Notes under the pieces: generated by a model
Databases searched by the model: none
Seen by the model: only the letters and a program-made list of their open reading frames with translations
Told to the model about the DNA's origin: nothing
Made by a program: the position numbers and the translations under genes
In this document: piece after piece, positions 1 through 12,533 of the stretch
Layout: each line of letters begins with the position of its first letter
Numbering within the stretch: the first letter of the stretch is position 1
Assembly (NCBI GenBank): GCA_025991245.1
Contig: BQMJ01000006.1
Location: forward strand, 248,001-312,000
DNA length: 64,000 nt
DNA from: Galdieria partita
Lineage: Eukaryota > Rhodophyta > Bangiophyceae > Galdieriales > Galdieriaceae
Reading direction: 5' to 3'

Positions 1-671
1 GAAGATATGATTGTCAATAATGATGTTGGATATTTTCCTTATACTCCTTCCATCCCTCTGTTGTATGGTCTCAAGGAATCTTTGGCAATGCTAATGGAAG
101 AAGGCTTGGAAAATGTTTTTGCCAGACATAGAAGATTGGTTAGTAACTATAAAATATTCTATTTTGGTACAAAATTGGATGTTTGTCTTAGGCACAAGGT
201 GTTCGAAGAGCAGTAGATGCTTGGGGTTTGAAGCCTTGTTGCAAGAATCCCAAAGAATATTCTGATACAGTTACTGCAGTTGTAGTTCCTGAAGGATTCG
301 ATGCGCAACAAGTGATTCGTATTGCTTATGAAAAGTACAATTTATCTCTTGGAACAGGGTTGATGAAGGTAAGAGAATTGCACCACACTATACTCAATAT
401 GATCGAATCCCAATCAAGGTCCGTGGTCGTGTGTTTCGTATTGGTCATTTGGGTGATTTGAATGAGTTGATGGTATTAGCCACTCTAGCTGGCACTGAAA
501 TGGCCATGTTAGAAGTCGGTATTCCTATCAAGTTGGGCTCAGGTATCAGAACAATCTTCTTCCATTGTATATATGTTAGATTGACACAACTATGACTTAG
601 GTGTTGCAGCAGCATCCGAATATTATATGAAAACTTCAAAACAAGTTCGTGGACTTTTCAATAATATTTGA
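1..671 (+). CDS. Serine-glyoxylate aminotransferase, C-terminal part (5' end outside window)
   Basis: Exons 1-138, 192-368, 419-542 and 601-671 join in phase. The product matches the C-terminal domain of class V PLP-dependent serine/alanine-glyoxylate aminotransferases: TPSIPLLYGLKESL, the EEGLENVFARH stretch, RRAVDAWGLKPC, and the family signature FRIGHLGDLNEL. This enzyme transaminates glyoxylate to glycine in photorespiration. The PLP-binding lysine would lie upstream, outside the window. The three introns are 50-58 bp with GT-AG ends. The protein ends LFNNI, so no PTS1-type peroxisomal tripeptide is visible; its compartment is therefore open. Alanine-glyoxylate aminotransferase is the alternative name, but the similarity remembered is to the plant/bacterial serine form. 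Confidence 0.9.
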
Positions 672-686
672 TAAACAGGAGAGAGT

Positions 687-3072
687 TTACACAAATTGGG
701 TTTCATGTCTTTCAGTTACTAGTGGTTGTGTTTCTTGTTCTCTATTTTCATTATGAACAGGAGATTCTTCTTTTTCATCCTCTTTGTGCAATTCCATAGT
801 CATGGATGACTGTTCTTCCAAACTTTTGGTAGTAAACCGTAGAAAACTCGGACTCTTCACAAGAATATCCAAAATCAAGTGCTTGTCTAAACAAGCAAAT
901 CCATTCGTCTTCACTACTTCACCAAAATGATTAGAGATAAACTGTAAAGAAACTTGTTTCAACTCTTTCGAATCATACAAAGATGCTGCTTCAAATATTT
1001 TAGCAGCATTCGTTATGGTGAGATGCTTTCTTAGACAATCTTCACACAAGGCTTTCAATCTCGGTAAGTCATATCGATCACCCAAAGCTAACAAGTCTAT
1101 AGCAAAGTCCAAAGGAATACTTATCTATAAGAATGGATCGCTATGAGTCCATAGTTTATCATAAATAAATTCAGTTTACCTGATCACCATACAAATAACG
1201 TAAAAATAGTTGATAGACATTTGGAGCAACATCGGGTACTTCAATATTTCCAGTTCGACTTTCTACACAGTCTGTCAAAAACATCCTACGAAATACATCG
1301 CATCGCGAAATCAATACCAAACGATGAGCTCGTAAAGGCTAAAGAGATACATAAGTTGTACGGTCGTACAAAAAACAAGACTTACTGTTCTTTGAGAACC
1401 TACAAAGATAGTAACATCTGTAAACTGTCCTGTCTCCAACATAACTATCCAATCATTCATCAAAGAAGATGAAGGAATCTCCTTTTGAAGTCTGGCATTC
1501 TTCAATGAAAAAATACGACCACATTCAACTCCCATTTTGGCTTATGCAGTCAATATAAAACTTACTTGGTAAACAATAGTAAACTGCAATCCAGAAACAA
1601 CTTGAGAAGTCTCCAAGTGGGATAACCAAGTAGCTAAACGAGGTGATAAGAAACCTTTCGTCTTTTTATCAGTACAAGGTAATCTTTTAGTTCTATTACT
1701 TTACCTGATGCTGAAGGGTGTCCATGAACATGTTTCTCGTTTGAACCCCAAACGAACAGTTCTCCATGTATTGTTACTGCAAAAGAGGCAAATTCCGATA
1801 CAGAAACTTGAGTCACTCTTCTATTCCGTAATATATGAATTTCTTTTATCGAAGTGGAGTTCTCTACAGTTCCATCTCCCAATTGTCCATAATTATTCTC
1901 TCCCCAAGCATAAACCAGCTCTGAAGACGAAAGTGCCAAGACATGTCGAATACCAGCAGCAATCTGAATAATTCCTTTGGATTGTAATCCAACAACCTAA
2001 ATTATCACAACATTCATTCCTTACGATATAATATACTCTATCATACTTGTTGTGGTTCAGGAACGGGACTCAGGTGTCCTAGACCCAATTCTCCATGTGC
2101 ATTATATCCAAAAGCCCAAACTTCGTCATCTTGTGTGGATATGACAAAACTCATATCTTTTCCACAAGAAATATGACTAAAATGTGTACATTGAAGGGAA
2201 GCGATAATGGTTGGATAAGCAATAACACTAGAAGCTCCAGAACCTGAAGGAAATCCTGCTTGACCATAACTGTTTCCACCCCAACCATAAACAACACCTT
2301 GTTTGGTTAAAGCCAATCCATGTACTCCTCCACTGGCAATTTCAACAAGACATAAGCCAGATAGATAAGGATTCATTACTGGCGTATGTACACAACCACC
2401 TGAAATACCTAAACCCAGAGCTGCTGATTCATTTCTACCCCATACATATACTCTATCATCATCTGTTAGTGCAAAAGATGTGCTATAACCAGCAGCTATG
2501 AAAACCACTCTGCGAATTTTAGTATTTCCATTTTTGGTGTACACTGGAATAGAAGCCTTTTTAGGTATTCTTTCGTTGATAGTTTGTATGCGACCCTCGT
2601 CATCCAAAGAACAGCCTCGTTCGTCATAGTTAACGGTAGTAATAGGAACAGGTGTTGGAATGGGAGTAGAAGAAGCCACTCCTGTTCCACATTCTCCAAA
2701 TTTATTCGAGCCGAACGAGTAAACTTCACCTTCCATTGTAAGCACAAGTACGTGTCGGTGACCACAAACGACTTGAACTACTTTTTTATTAGCCAATGTG
2801 GCAACATGTGCAGGAATTGGTTGACGGCTACTTTCAAGACTTCCTAAACCACAACAACCTTCCGAATTGTCGCCAAAAGAAAATACGCCTTGTAACTTGT
2901 GGTTATCACTTTCTAACAAGTGTACTGAATTGTCAACAACACTGGTCTTATCTTTGTTTCTTAAGTTAGTAGAATGGACTCCATTAGAAGAGTCGTTGTC
3001 TCTTGAATAGGCTTGGTTTGAAAAAGACAAAGCTAAAGAAGTCGTTTGCTCACATACATGATCGTCTGTCAT
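687..3072 (-). CDS. RCC1-repeat protein with C-terminal BTB/BACK domain
   Basis: Six exons read right to left: 2047-3072, 1705-1996, 1566-1654, 1386-1499, 1180-1338, 687-1124, giving 705 aa. Residues about 60-469 carry RCC1 propeller repeats (FSFGDNSEGCCGLG, VYSFGSNKFGECGTG, VYVWGRNESAALGLG, VWAFGYNAHGELGLG, VYAWGENNYGQLGDG). A BTB fold follows from about residue 485 (TDVTIFVGSQRT, then PLRAHRLVLISRCDVFRRMF and FLRYLYGDQ). A BACK-like helical region follows that (LALGDRYDLPRLKALCEDCL). RCC1-BTB proteins are usually substrate adaptors for CUL3 ubiquitin ligases or chromatin/GTPase-linked scaffolds; the specific target is unknown. The exon 3/4 junction was chosen because a nearer AG would leave a 25-bp intron and break the frame. 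It is convergent with the aminotransferase, 15 bp apart. Confidence 0.88.
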
Positions 3073-3239
3073 CCAAGGCGCACTTTGACCAACGAAAAGT
3101 TTCGCAATCGTTTTACATATTACTTATTCTATTGGAGGATATATTTCGTTCATTTTATGATTATTTGTGTATTGGCAAACTTATTGCATCAACAACGTTT
3201 GGGTATTGATTCGTGATATTTTGCTTACATAGAAGTTGT

Positions 3240-3728
3240 ATGGATCCCATTACGAGAGAACGAGTGAAAGTTTCTGTAGCTGGTCGTATCTCTGAAGACC
3301 CTAGTGCTCCCATGTGTATGAAAACCAAATGTCAAGGACTCGTATCCAAGTGTGTCAATACAGTTGCTGCGTGCAAGTACATACTTTCCCAAAAGCTTTC
3401 AAAGCCAGATAACCAAACTGTGAATAGGGAAATTTCTAGAGGAGTGAGAGCCAGTGCTCAATGTGATCAACAAGTTAACTCTTGTAAGAATTCGTATTTG
3501 CTTGAATGCGCTACTCTTTGTAGCAAAGCGTATTTTGGAGAGGAAAAGAGAGCTCAGTGTCTTTCTGAGTGCCTCAATTCTAAGTGTTACAACCCTACTC
3601 AATATGGTAACTGTATTTCTTCCCAAATAGCAGAAGCTTTGGCTTCCTGTATTGAGAAGAACTGTGGAGATACTGTTAGGAAGTGTATGACCAGTCGTTG
3701 TAATATTTCCTTTCCACCAAAGGATTGA
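3240..3728 (+). CDS. Cysteine-rich protein of unknown function
   Basis: A single open frame of 162 aa from the first in-frame ATG (MDPITRERV). Sixteen cysteines are spread through the protein in CX3C, CX4C and CX6C spacings (CMKTKC, CVNTVAAC, CDQQVNSC, CATLC, CLSECLNSKC, CGDTVRKC). No signal peptide or transmembrane segment follows this ATG, which is unusual for a disulfide-type protein. A pyrimidine-containing ACATAG just upstream of the ATG could be a 3' splice site, so a short upstream exon supplying a signal sequence cannot be excluded. It is divergent from the RCC1-BTB gene across 167 bp. I recognise no family. Confidence 0.6.
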   Translation: MDPITRERVKVSVAGRISEDPSAPMCMKTKCQGLVSKCVNTVAACKYILSQKLSKPDNQTVNREISRGVRASAQCDQQVNSCKNSYLLECATLCSKAYFGEEKRAQCLSECLNSKCYNPTQYGNCISSQIAEALASCIEKNCGDTVRKCMTSRCNISFPPKD

Positions 3729-3982
3729 GCTAGGAAGAGACTAGTGGGTCTTTTTTTTGATAGGAACTACCTTCATGATTTGTTGCCATGAATGAAGAAG
3801 AAGATAAGATAGCACACTTGTATTAGATAACCTTGTAACTATTTGTCATTTCACATAAGACAAATGAAAATAAAAGGGACAAACAGTCAAAATAAGCGCT
3901 CAAAAGTTTCATTTTTCTTCGTCCATCTGAAGCAGTCGAAATGAATAAATTGTGGCGCTTATTTTGAAATAGAATTGATAGC

Positions 3983-4417
3983 ATGGAGTGGTTAGGTTCT
4001 GTAGCTCTTATGATTGGTTTATGGCTTCTATATTTATGGTTCTTTGGAACAACCAATACAACTTTTTCGAAAACAAGCGTTGCCAAGTTTCCAACTACTC
4101 ATCCAATAACGACTGAGCAGTCTCGTTTATCTATGAAAGAAAGTAATAGGTCTGTTTGGCGACGGGTCTTTTCTCTCCTTGAAGACGAAGTCAGACAACT
4201 TCATACCAGACAACAGAAACTTTATGCTTGTACAGAAGACTGGATTCATCAAGCCCAATCTGACTTTGATCGTTTGAGAGTTGTTGTAAATAAGTTAGAG
4301 TCAAAGACAACATCGAAGACGAATCGAGTTGAAGATGCTAGGAAGAAGAAGAGATTGAGCCTTCATCCATCGATGAGTTTGGCTTTTTCTATTCAAGATG
4401 GAACTCTTAGGATATGA
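3983..4417 (+). CDS. Small N-terminally membrane-anchored protein, unknown function
   Basis: A 144-aa single-exon ORF starting ATG GAG TGG. Residues about 4-22 are a hydrophobic segment (VALMIGLWLLYLWFFG). A polar Ser/Thr-rich linker follows, then a helical basic region (residues 55-110, EDEVRQLHTRQQKLYACTEDW) with coiled-coil character. This looks like a type II or tail-out single-pass protein. No family is recognised. It sits between two + strand genes with 254 bp upstream and 241 bp downstream. Confidence 0.55.
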   Translation: MEWLGSVALMIGLWLLYLWFFGTTNTTFSKTSVAKFPTTHPITTEQSRLSMKESNRSVWRRVFSLLEDEVRQLHTRQQKLYACTEDWIHQAQSDFDRLRVVVNKLESKTTSKTNRVEDARKKKRLSLHPSMSLAFSIQDGTLRI

Positions 4418-4658
4418 GGGATTGCAAGATGTTCGTGATTGATCAAAGGCAAATTGTCAAAATAGCTTAAATATCTTGTAAATTTTAGAGTATGAGACTT
4501 TAATAGTTGAAGAGAAGCATAATATAAAAAGAAGAGATTGTTTCGGTTTAAAGAAAAAAACTTTGACAAACTCTCATCAACCCAACAACAGTCATTGATG
4601 AGGTCCACCCACGGAATAGCGCATTCATCAACACTGCTCGTGAAGCCAAGATAACAAC

Positions 4659-7473
4659 ATGTTTCGTCTATATACACGTTACGTAGTATCCAGACTTCGG
4701 TTAGTAGGTTCTGGTTACCGTTTGCAACTTGGTTATTCATGGAGGAAACCTTTGTCGGTTGGAAAGAAAAGGCTTCCAGATATTATTCGAAACTTTCCGA
4801 TAGTTTCAAAAAGACATTGGACGAGTACTTCACATATCAAACAGCAAGAATCGGAACAGCATGTTGCCTCTTTGGTGGAAAGTGACAGGGAAAGATATTT
4901 TGTCAAGAAAGTAAAGCCTCTATCTGATAAGAAACGGGAAAGACTTCGTTTTCTTTTGAGAGAATATGTGATAGATAATACTTCGTATCTCGAGAAGGCT
5001 GTTGAGATTGGTATCAGTAAAGAGATTTACCCTCGGGCACTTCGTTTATTTAGAAAGCACGTGCATGAGGCAACTGGAAGAAAAGAACTATATACTCGTG
5101 AAGATGTTGCATTGTACAACGTTGTATGGAAGGCGCTTTCTCAAGGTAAGCATAGAAGATAATTAAACTGGTGACTGAATTGTTCTGATAACTATATAGA
5201 AGACGATGCTAAAGCTCTAGAAGAATTGTTTCCGAGTTTTATAGAATATACCAAACAGTATTTTCCTGAAGAAATTCAAGTCCGTAACCGAATGAGAGAA
5301 TATGCTGATTTACGATTACCTCATTTGTTATTTCCAGAAGCTCGAAAAAGGAAGAGAAAAGTAAGTGCCTATTTATTGTTTGTTTTCTAATTTTTCCATA
5401 TTCTCTATCTTAGATTGTCTATCATTTTGGTCCTACGAATAGTGGCAAGACATATTTTGCAATGGAGAGATTGAAACAGGCAAAGAATGGAGTTTATGCT
5501 GGACCTTTGAGACTACTTGCTTGGGAAGCCTTTGAAAAAATGAATGCTGACGGTGTTTATACCAATTTAATGACTGGAGAGGTGTTTTTATAGATATCCA
5601 ATACGATATTATATATGTGTTCATTTGTATTATTAGGAAAAGAAGATGATTCCCTTTGCTTCACATACTGCTTGTACAATAGAGATGCTCTCAACAGAAG
5701 AGGAATATGAAGTTGCTGTATTGGATGAAATTCAGATGATTGGAGATGCACAACGTGTTTGTATAACTTGATTTATGAGCCTGTTTTGAAACTTACTTTG
5801 TATTGCTAGGGTTGGTCTTGGACTAGAGGATTGTTAGGTATTCAAGCTTCTGAAGTACATTTATGTGGAGACCCCAGTACAAAAGGTAGGCTTGAGTATT
5901 GTTGAAAAGGCTATGATTGACACGATAAAGACTTATTGAAACAGTTGGCTGAAAGATGTGGAGATGAGTTCGAAGAAAAAGGTTGGTTGTTTGTGTTCTT
6001 ATTGTCGTTTTGTTGGACTTTCATTAGAATACTTTCGTCAAACACCTCTAAATATATCTAGCAAGAGTCTAAATGGTGATCTTAACAAGTTGCAGGATGG
6101 AGACACTATTGTAGTATTTTCAAGACGCGACGTTTATGAAACTAAATATCAAATTGAACAAACCATTGGTAAAAAGTGTTGTGTTATTTACGGAAGTCTT
6201 CCTCCAGAAACTCGAAGTTATCAAGTAAGAAATGAATTCATCATCATCAGATATATTGTTTAAATATGTTGACTCTTGTTAGGCCAGATTATTCAACGAT
6301 CCTGATTCGGAATATAAAATATTAGTGGCAACGGATGCAATTGGTATGGGTCTCAATCTGAATATTAGGAGAATTATATTTGCCAGTAAGTATTGAGTAT
6401 TTTGGTGTGTGATTAGATGGAAGAATACGTTCACATATGAAAATAGGTTTGGAAAAGTTTCATGGCTTATCCTCTTCTGCTCGTAAAGAACCCTTGTCCT
6501 TTGCTCTTATTCGTCAAATTGCAGGGTTTGTAGTTATCTTTTGATTCCTACAAATTTCTTATTTTATATTCTAGTCGTGCTGGACGTGCCTTTAGTATAT
6601 ATCCCAATGGAGAAGCTACTTGTTTATATGAACATGATATTGCACGTTTACAAGAAGCCTTTCAAGGTTCCGTTCCTTCCATAGATAGCGCTGGTTTGAT
6701 GCCTACTTTGGATCAAGTAAGATGCTTAATTTTTCAAAACTAGAATGGACGATATTGAACTATTTAGATGGAACTATTCGCATCTGTAGTGGGGGAGAAT
6801 GTAAAGCTCTCGACTTTGTTGGATCTATTTGCAGAATATGCCAAGTTGGATAATTTGTTTTCTCTTTGTGAGCAAAAATTTTTAGAAATGCGTAGAATTG
6901 CACGTTTGTTACAGCAAGTACGTTTCATATCTTATTTGAGTTGCTTTTAATTGGGTTGCAACAAGGCTGGTACCTTATCTTTGAAGGAACAATTTGAATT
7001 TTGTCAAGCTCCTGTAAATGTTTCGGACCCATTTCTTATGAAGTATTTGTTGAGGTAAAGAATACGTTGTTGATTGGTTGGTTGCTTAAAAATAGCTCTC
7101 TCGTAGTTTTGCAAAGAATGTTGCTGCAGGCAATCGATCCGAACTCACTGTCCGACCTTACCAAGGGAAATTATTAACACAACTTGATTTACAGAAATTG
7201 GAAAGCAGATATCGAATATTTGATTTGTATAGCTACTTGAGTGAGAAGTTTGGCAGAGAATTCTTCCCAGATTATCAAGTGGCTCTTGCATACAAAAGAC
7301 GTACCATTCAATCTTTAGAAACGGCGCTGACGGAAGGCATTCGATTCCAAGATGATTCGGACAAGAATAGTATACCGAAAAAGAGTTCGCCTGAAGAGCA
7401 ACCGCAAGACAATTGGTTCCGTCTTCCAGTTTCTGAAGAATCGTCCAGAGCCAGTGACATTCCTTTAAAGTAG
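4659..7473 (+). CDS. SUV3: Mitochondrial ATP-dependent RNA helicase SUV3
   Basis: Thirteen exons: 4659-5145, 5200-5360, 5414-5581, 5637-5756, 5810-5885, 5931-5981, 6028-6224, 6283-6385, 6447-6525, 6575-6716, 6768-6917, 6966-7054, 7107-7473; 729 aa. Residues 222-229 are the Walker A motif GPTNSGKT, 302-305 the DEIQ box, and 480-485 the motif VI AGRAGR. Typical SUV3 strings follow: [33 protein letters not shown], and a SUV3 C-terminal segment ([24 protein letters not shown]). SUV3 unwinds RNA in the mitochondrial degradosome with an exoribonuclease partner. The first about 55 residues are Arg/Tyr/Ser-rich with almost no acids, as expected for a mitochondrial presequence. All introns are 45-61 bp; exon 6 is only 51 nt. 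Confidence 0.93.
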
Positions 7474-7884
7474 AAAGAATTGCTGACAAGTAGTATAATG
7501 AATGCTTTGTTCATGGAAAGAGGACGGGTCTTGTTCAACTGATTTCAATGAGGATTTGCAATTTGTATTTTGGAATGAATTTTGAATGATGTAGCGATAG
7601 ATTATTTCATCATTGTATAATATTATAGAAATAGCCTAGTAAAGACATTTTTATAGTATTTCAAAGAAATACAACATATCACAACGTCTCGTCTATATTT
7701 TACGAGTGATTCTACAACACCCAATAACGAGTTCTTGTTAAGAAAACAATGTTTAAACGAGTAAAACGATAGTAAAGTTCTCATACTTGAAAGCTAAACA
7801 TGAAAATATACAGTAAATTGTACACGAGTTTTATGAAAGGTTTGTACATCTCATTTTACACAGGACTTTGCTGTTCTATCACAA
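7474..7884. other. Convergent intergenic spacer
   Basis: A 411-bp AT-rich spacer between the stop codons of SUV3 and the flippase. I see no ORF, tRNA or repeat in it; it should hold both 3' UTRs. Confidence 0.6.
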
Positions 7885-10800
7885 TTATAAAGCCGGAGAT
7901 GAGACTGAATTCGGGTTGACATTCCTCTGTCGCCTCTTTCTCTTTTCTTTAATGGCCTCCTGTCTTACAACCATCCAAAATCGTGGTCTATATACATTAC
8001 GATAACCATGAATAATGAAATCAGGAAGTAAACAAAGAGAAACAGCAACTAAGATAACAAAATAAAAATACGCACTAGAACTCATTTCATTGTACCAAGT
8101 CCAATAGAGGTCGTTGCCCAGAAATGCTGAACTGCTCGTAAAGAAATCGGTTGTGAAGAGAATCAAATAAACTAAGAAACATGCCAAACAAAAAAGAATG
8201 CCCAAAACATTCACCCAAGTCCAGCGAAGCGTCTCTAAAGAAATCTTGCTCAACACTACAACTTCCACTCCTATCCAAAAAATCAAACTGAGTCTACTCC
8301 ACAAGACAGCCGAAACTTACCAATCTGAAACATAACGATCAATGAACTCAACCCAAAGGTAAAACCTTGTGGATTCCAAATATCTGTAGCGTCTGCACTA
8401 TTATACAAAGCCAAAACAGGAACAAACGACAATACTAAAGAGTGCCAAAAACCTGACAAGAGCCAAGGGATGGTAGACCTTAGATTGAACTCAGATTTCG
8501 ATCTAAAGAATGCCACGTTAACATGCAATGAAGCCAAATTCTATTTACATACTTATATACTGCTGGATATCGAAGAACCGCCGAAGCAGGAACATCACGC
8601 TCAAACCATCCCAACACCAAAGGAGCCAAACCAGTGTATAACAAATCATATAACAGTTCATAATAAGTGTTTGCCTACAATTTCCTGTTAGTAACTGCAC
8701 AGTTCCAACAAGTTTCAAACTCACAATTGCCTCCACTGAAAATTGACACCAAATATTATACCATAACAGTCCAGTAAATATTACAAAGTCCTTGTAAAAA
8801 ATGGCCTTGAGACACTGTGAAATACCAACATTCGCATAACGTCCATAAAGAGAAATAAGGCGACGAAGATGGCGAAACTCTCCAATAGAGAAATCAGATG
8901 AACGAGAAGCCTGTGCGCCTTCATATCCAGCAATACCGACTCCTACATGAGCTTCAAGTATCATAGGAACCTTAAAACAAATCATGTAAGAACTTGAGAT
9001 AAAAAGACTGGATATCAAATACTCACATCATTCCCACCATCACCTACAGATAATGTTATATCTGGATGATACTTCTTACAGGTTCTTACAACCCAGGCCT
9101 TATCCATTGGCTTGGTGCGACAACAAATAACCGAGTCAAATTTTCGGGTAGCTAACGAAACAAATTCCTTGGCATATCTTAAGAGAGCCAAACTTAAAGA
9201 ATCTCCTTCAACCACCAAAGTTCGTCGAGTTTTCTTCATATGAATGGGATCCATAGGAGCATCCTCTGAATGTCCATTCATCTCTGAATTCCAGTCATTC
9301 ACTCTCTCTCTTGATTCCATATCATTAAGATCGCTAGAATCTCTGTCCATTTCGATTTCTTGACAAAGATCTTCCAAAGACTCGAAAGATTTCAACTGGC
9401 ACTCCATTTCTGACTCTGTTTGGGCAGTCAAATCATAAACTGCTGAATCTGAACCAATCAATCCACTTAAAACACCTACATTAACTGCAGTTTCTCGTTT
9501 ATCACCTGTCAGCAGCCAAATACGAATGCCACATTGACGCAAATAACTTATAGTCTCAGGAACATCATCTTGAAGGCGATCTTCTACTGCTGTTACTCCA
9601 ACTAGCGATAGGTCACACTCTACACTTTCCCATACTTCATAAATCTTGCTCTCTCTCTCATATAAGGCCAACTCTGCATGTTTAAGCTTCTCAATCCAAT
9701 CTTGATACAATTCCTTTGAAAGTTCACGTTCTGCAAATACCAATGTTCGAAGTCCTTCCTTTGCAAATTTCTCCACGTGAAAGTTGGCAGTCTCAATCTC
9801 CTCTCGATTTTCTTGTTTCAAACGAGGAAAAATAACGGATTCTGCCCCTTTGACAAGCAGCAATATCCTACAAGTATGATATATCTTAAAAAGTTCCGTT
9901 TACAAAAAGCAATTACCTGTTCTCTGGTGTTTGAACGATGATCGACATTCGTTTTCGGTCAGATGAAAATTCACAAGTTGCCAAAATTGAATAAGAAACA
10001 TAATTACCACTTGTAGGTGGCTTCCATGAGCTTTCTTCTTGATAGCCCTGAATGATTCCTTTGCGATATTCTTCTTCCAACAGAATAGTGTCACGTGTCC
10101 TCATAGCTAGGCGATAGCCTGAAAGTGCTGCGGTTTTTACAAATTCCATTTCATCGGTGTTTGTTCCTTCATATGAAACATGTTTTGGATCTAATGGATC
10201 TATCTCAACGGATAATTGCTCATTCATATCTAATGATGCAGTGCCAACAACTTTGCTATCCATAGAATCCTTTGGCTTCTCAGTCAAATGGCTTGTATCT
10301 TGTTGACTCGATCGGAAACGGAAAGGAAATTTTCGTTTCCATTTGGAAAACATTGCTTCATATCGAGAGGCAACTGAAGGAGAATTCGATATAGCTGAAG
10401 ATATATTGGGTGCATCTTCTAATCCAACACCAAGATATGAACGCTTTCTATGTAACACGTCTCTAGCATCTCGATATCCAAATGTATCCAATGTGACATT
10501 ACTTGACAGTTGTCGCTTAGGAGACACAGGTTTCATAGGTAAGTCACTTGTAGCATTGTTGGATGATGAATTGAGACCAAAATTGTTGGTCAATACAGAG
10601 TGACAAAGTGCCATTGCTCGTAACATCTCTGCAAAATCGACAACATTGCAATTCTCTGGTTTTCCTTCGATACGATGAAACTGACGGACTGATGAGTCAA
10701 ATTCAAATACATTTCCTTTCACATAACATCTTCGAAATTCCATGATATTCATAGTCAGTGTTCCTGTTTTATCACTAAAAATATGTCCAACTTGTCCCAA

Positions 10801-12477
10801 TTCAGTCTCCAAATCTGAATTTCGAACTTCTGCGCGAATCTTCACAATGTCTTCGAAGTCTTCTTCTTCTGGAGATTCTCCTGAGATTAGAGAAGCAAGA
10901 GATACCTTTTTCTTCTTTCTATAAGTAACCAAATTCTCATCCCAATGTAAAAATATCAATAACCCTGCTCGGGCCTTTCATTAAAAAATATAAACTAGTA
11001 TTTCCAAAAAATTAAGTTATAACTTACTAATTCCAATGTAATGTAGGCTGCAATCGGAACTACTGTCCCACTCATAACAACATTGGCAAAAAATCCCAAA
11101 ATTCCCATTAGTGCCGATGAATATTCACTAGTTATTGTGCCTAAATACCAAGCACCTCGAAAGATTGAACTGTTCGCCTTTATACCTGCAGCCAAACCAA
11201 GTGCAAAACACCAAAGTATCAGATATGAAAAACATACAACATAAACTCGATTGATTTCTTTTTCAATCAACGAAAATTTGGACTGAGGTCTCCTCCATTG
11301 TTGGAGCATTTTGGTTTGCATACCGGCATAAATGACAATTCCATATAACCAACCCGAGTTCCTAACCACCGCCCCTCTTAGAAGCAAGTTATCTTTCGAA
11401 ATTGGCTTCTCAACCACTCTGCTCCTCGTAGTACCCACAGGGTCAACTTGTTCAAGTTTAACAATACCAGCAAATGAATTCATGTTGATCGATGGCGGTT
11501 CACATCTTATTTCTCCACGAAGGCTGCTTATTTCCGCATCACTTGTTAGTGAAGAAGTGTCCGAAAGCACAAGAAATCTCTTCAAATTTGTTTCTCCATC
11601 CAAGGCCGAAGTTTCCAAAAAAACAACGCCATCTTCTCTAGCAGCTGAGAGTGCAACAATATCTGCAGGTACAATATCACCATCTTGAAGAACAATGATA
11701 TCACCGACCCTAATTTGACTCGATTTCACGAAAACCCGGAAACCGTCTCTCACAATTTGAAACTTCATAGAATTTGCTTTCAAATCATTTTTAAGTCGAA
11801 ATATGTCTTCCACAGCAGCTTTAATCATCGTAATGCCTACTACAAGAGATAAAGGAACTATTGCTGTTACAGAAACTCCATTAGGAGTACTGTATACTGC
11901 TATCTGTGGAAAAACTCCTGACAAAATATTGATAATGAGATAGGCAAGGAAATACATCATCACCTAAAGAAAAATGAAGAGAAATGTTCACAACAAGTAT
12001 TCCGAATCTATTTCATAACATACCCATCTACGAAACTGCTCATAAAGGTTTTGCGGAACAAACGACCACCACCGATATCTATTGAAAATAATTTTCAATC
12101 TGAACATAGAGAAACCATTCAAAGTAAGCTTATTACCTTGTAGTCGAAACATAGTTGGAACAAAAACCTCTCTTATTATTTTCCTCAGGGTTATTTAGAG
12201 AAACAACAACAGACTCTCGTTCGTGACTGCGGGAAGCTAAGGAAGAGCGAGAGCGAACATTACGGTTCATTGCGAAAGCAACGGAAGCCGCTTGTCCAAA
12301 CGAGTCAACCGTGGAACTTCTCCTCTGTCTCACTGAAGTTACTTTACTTTTGAAAAAACCAGATATATCAAACTGTAGCAAGGAAGGTAGCTGGGCGACT
12401 CTGTTTCGAAAGCGTGTGAGCCCAGAAGTACTCTCATTCTGGACTCCCTCTGACTCCGAATGTGGCAAATGGTCCAT
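7885..12477 (-). CDS. P4-type ATPase (aminophospholipid flippase, DRS2/ALA class)
   Basis: Nine exons read right to left: 12137-12477, 12024-12078, 11028-11963, 9917-10974, 9027-9867, 8725-8970, 8553-8674, 8321-8502, 7885-8270; 1388 aa. Key motifs are the actuator DGET (254-257), the phosphorylation motif DKTGT with Asp about 512 in HIFSDKTGTLTMN, KGAES in the nucleotide-binding domain, and GDGGND (1072-1077), followed by the P4 string AHVGVGIAGYEGAQASRSSD. FVPQNLYEQFRRW just before the first membrane helix is the usual P4 N-terminal mark, and about ten hydrophobic helices are visible. The enzyme flips phospholipids to the cytosolic leaflet, normally with a CDC50 subunit, which is not in the window. 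The roughly 115-residue N-tail is Ser/Arg-rich and likely disordered. Its ATG lies 56 bp from that of the gene on the other strand. Confidence 0.93.
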
Positions 12478-12533
12478 TTCAAACTAGTCTGTATACACTC
12501 TTCAGCTCTTTAAGCCAAACAATACGACAACAT
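12478..12533. promoter_or_regulatory. 56-bp divergent promoter region
   Basis: This is all that separates the start codons of the flippase (minus) and the coiled-coil protein (plus). Any core promoters or 5' UTRs must therefore overlap each other or run into the opposite coding region. No recognisable element was picked out. Confidence 0.4.

Noticed and set aside
1541-1565. 25-bp intron in the RCC1-BTB gene
   Set aside because: It would break the frame; a 66-bp intron (1,500-1,565) keeps the phase and fits the size of the other introns.
2584-2847. Open frames opposite the RCC1-BTB gene and similar antisense frames in other genes
   Set aside because: They lie antisense to well-supported exons and show no domain of their own.
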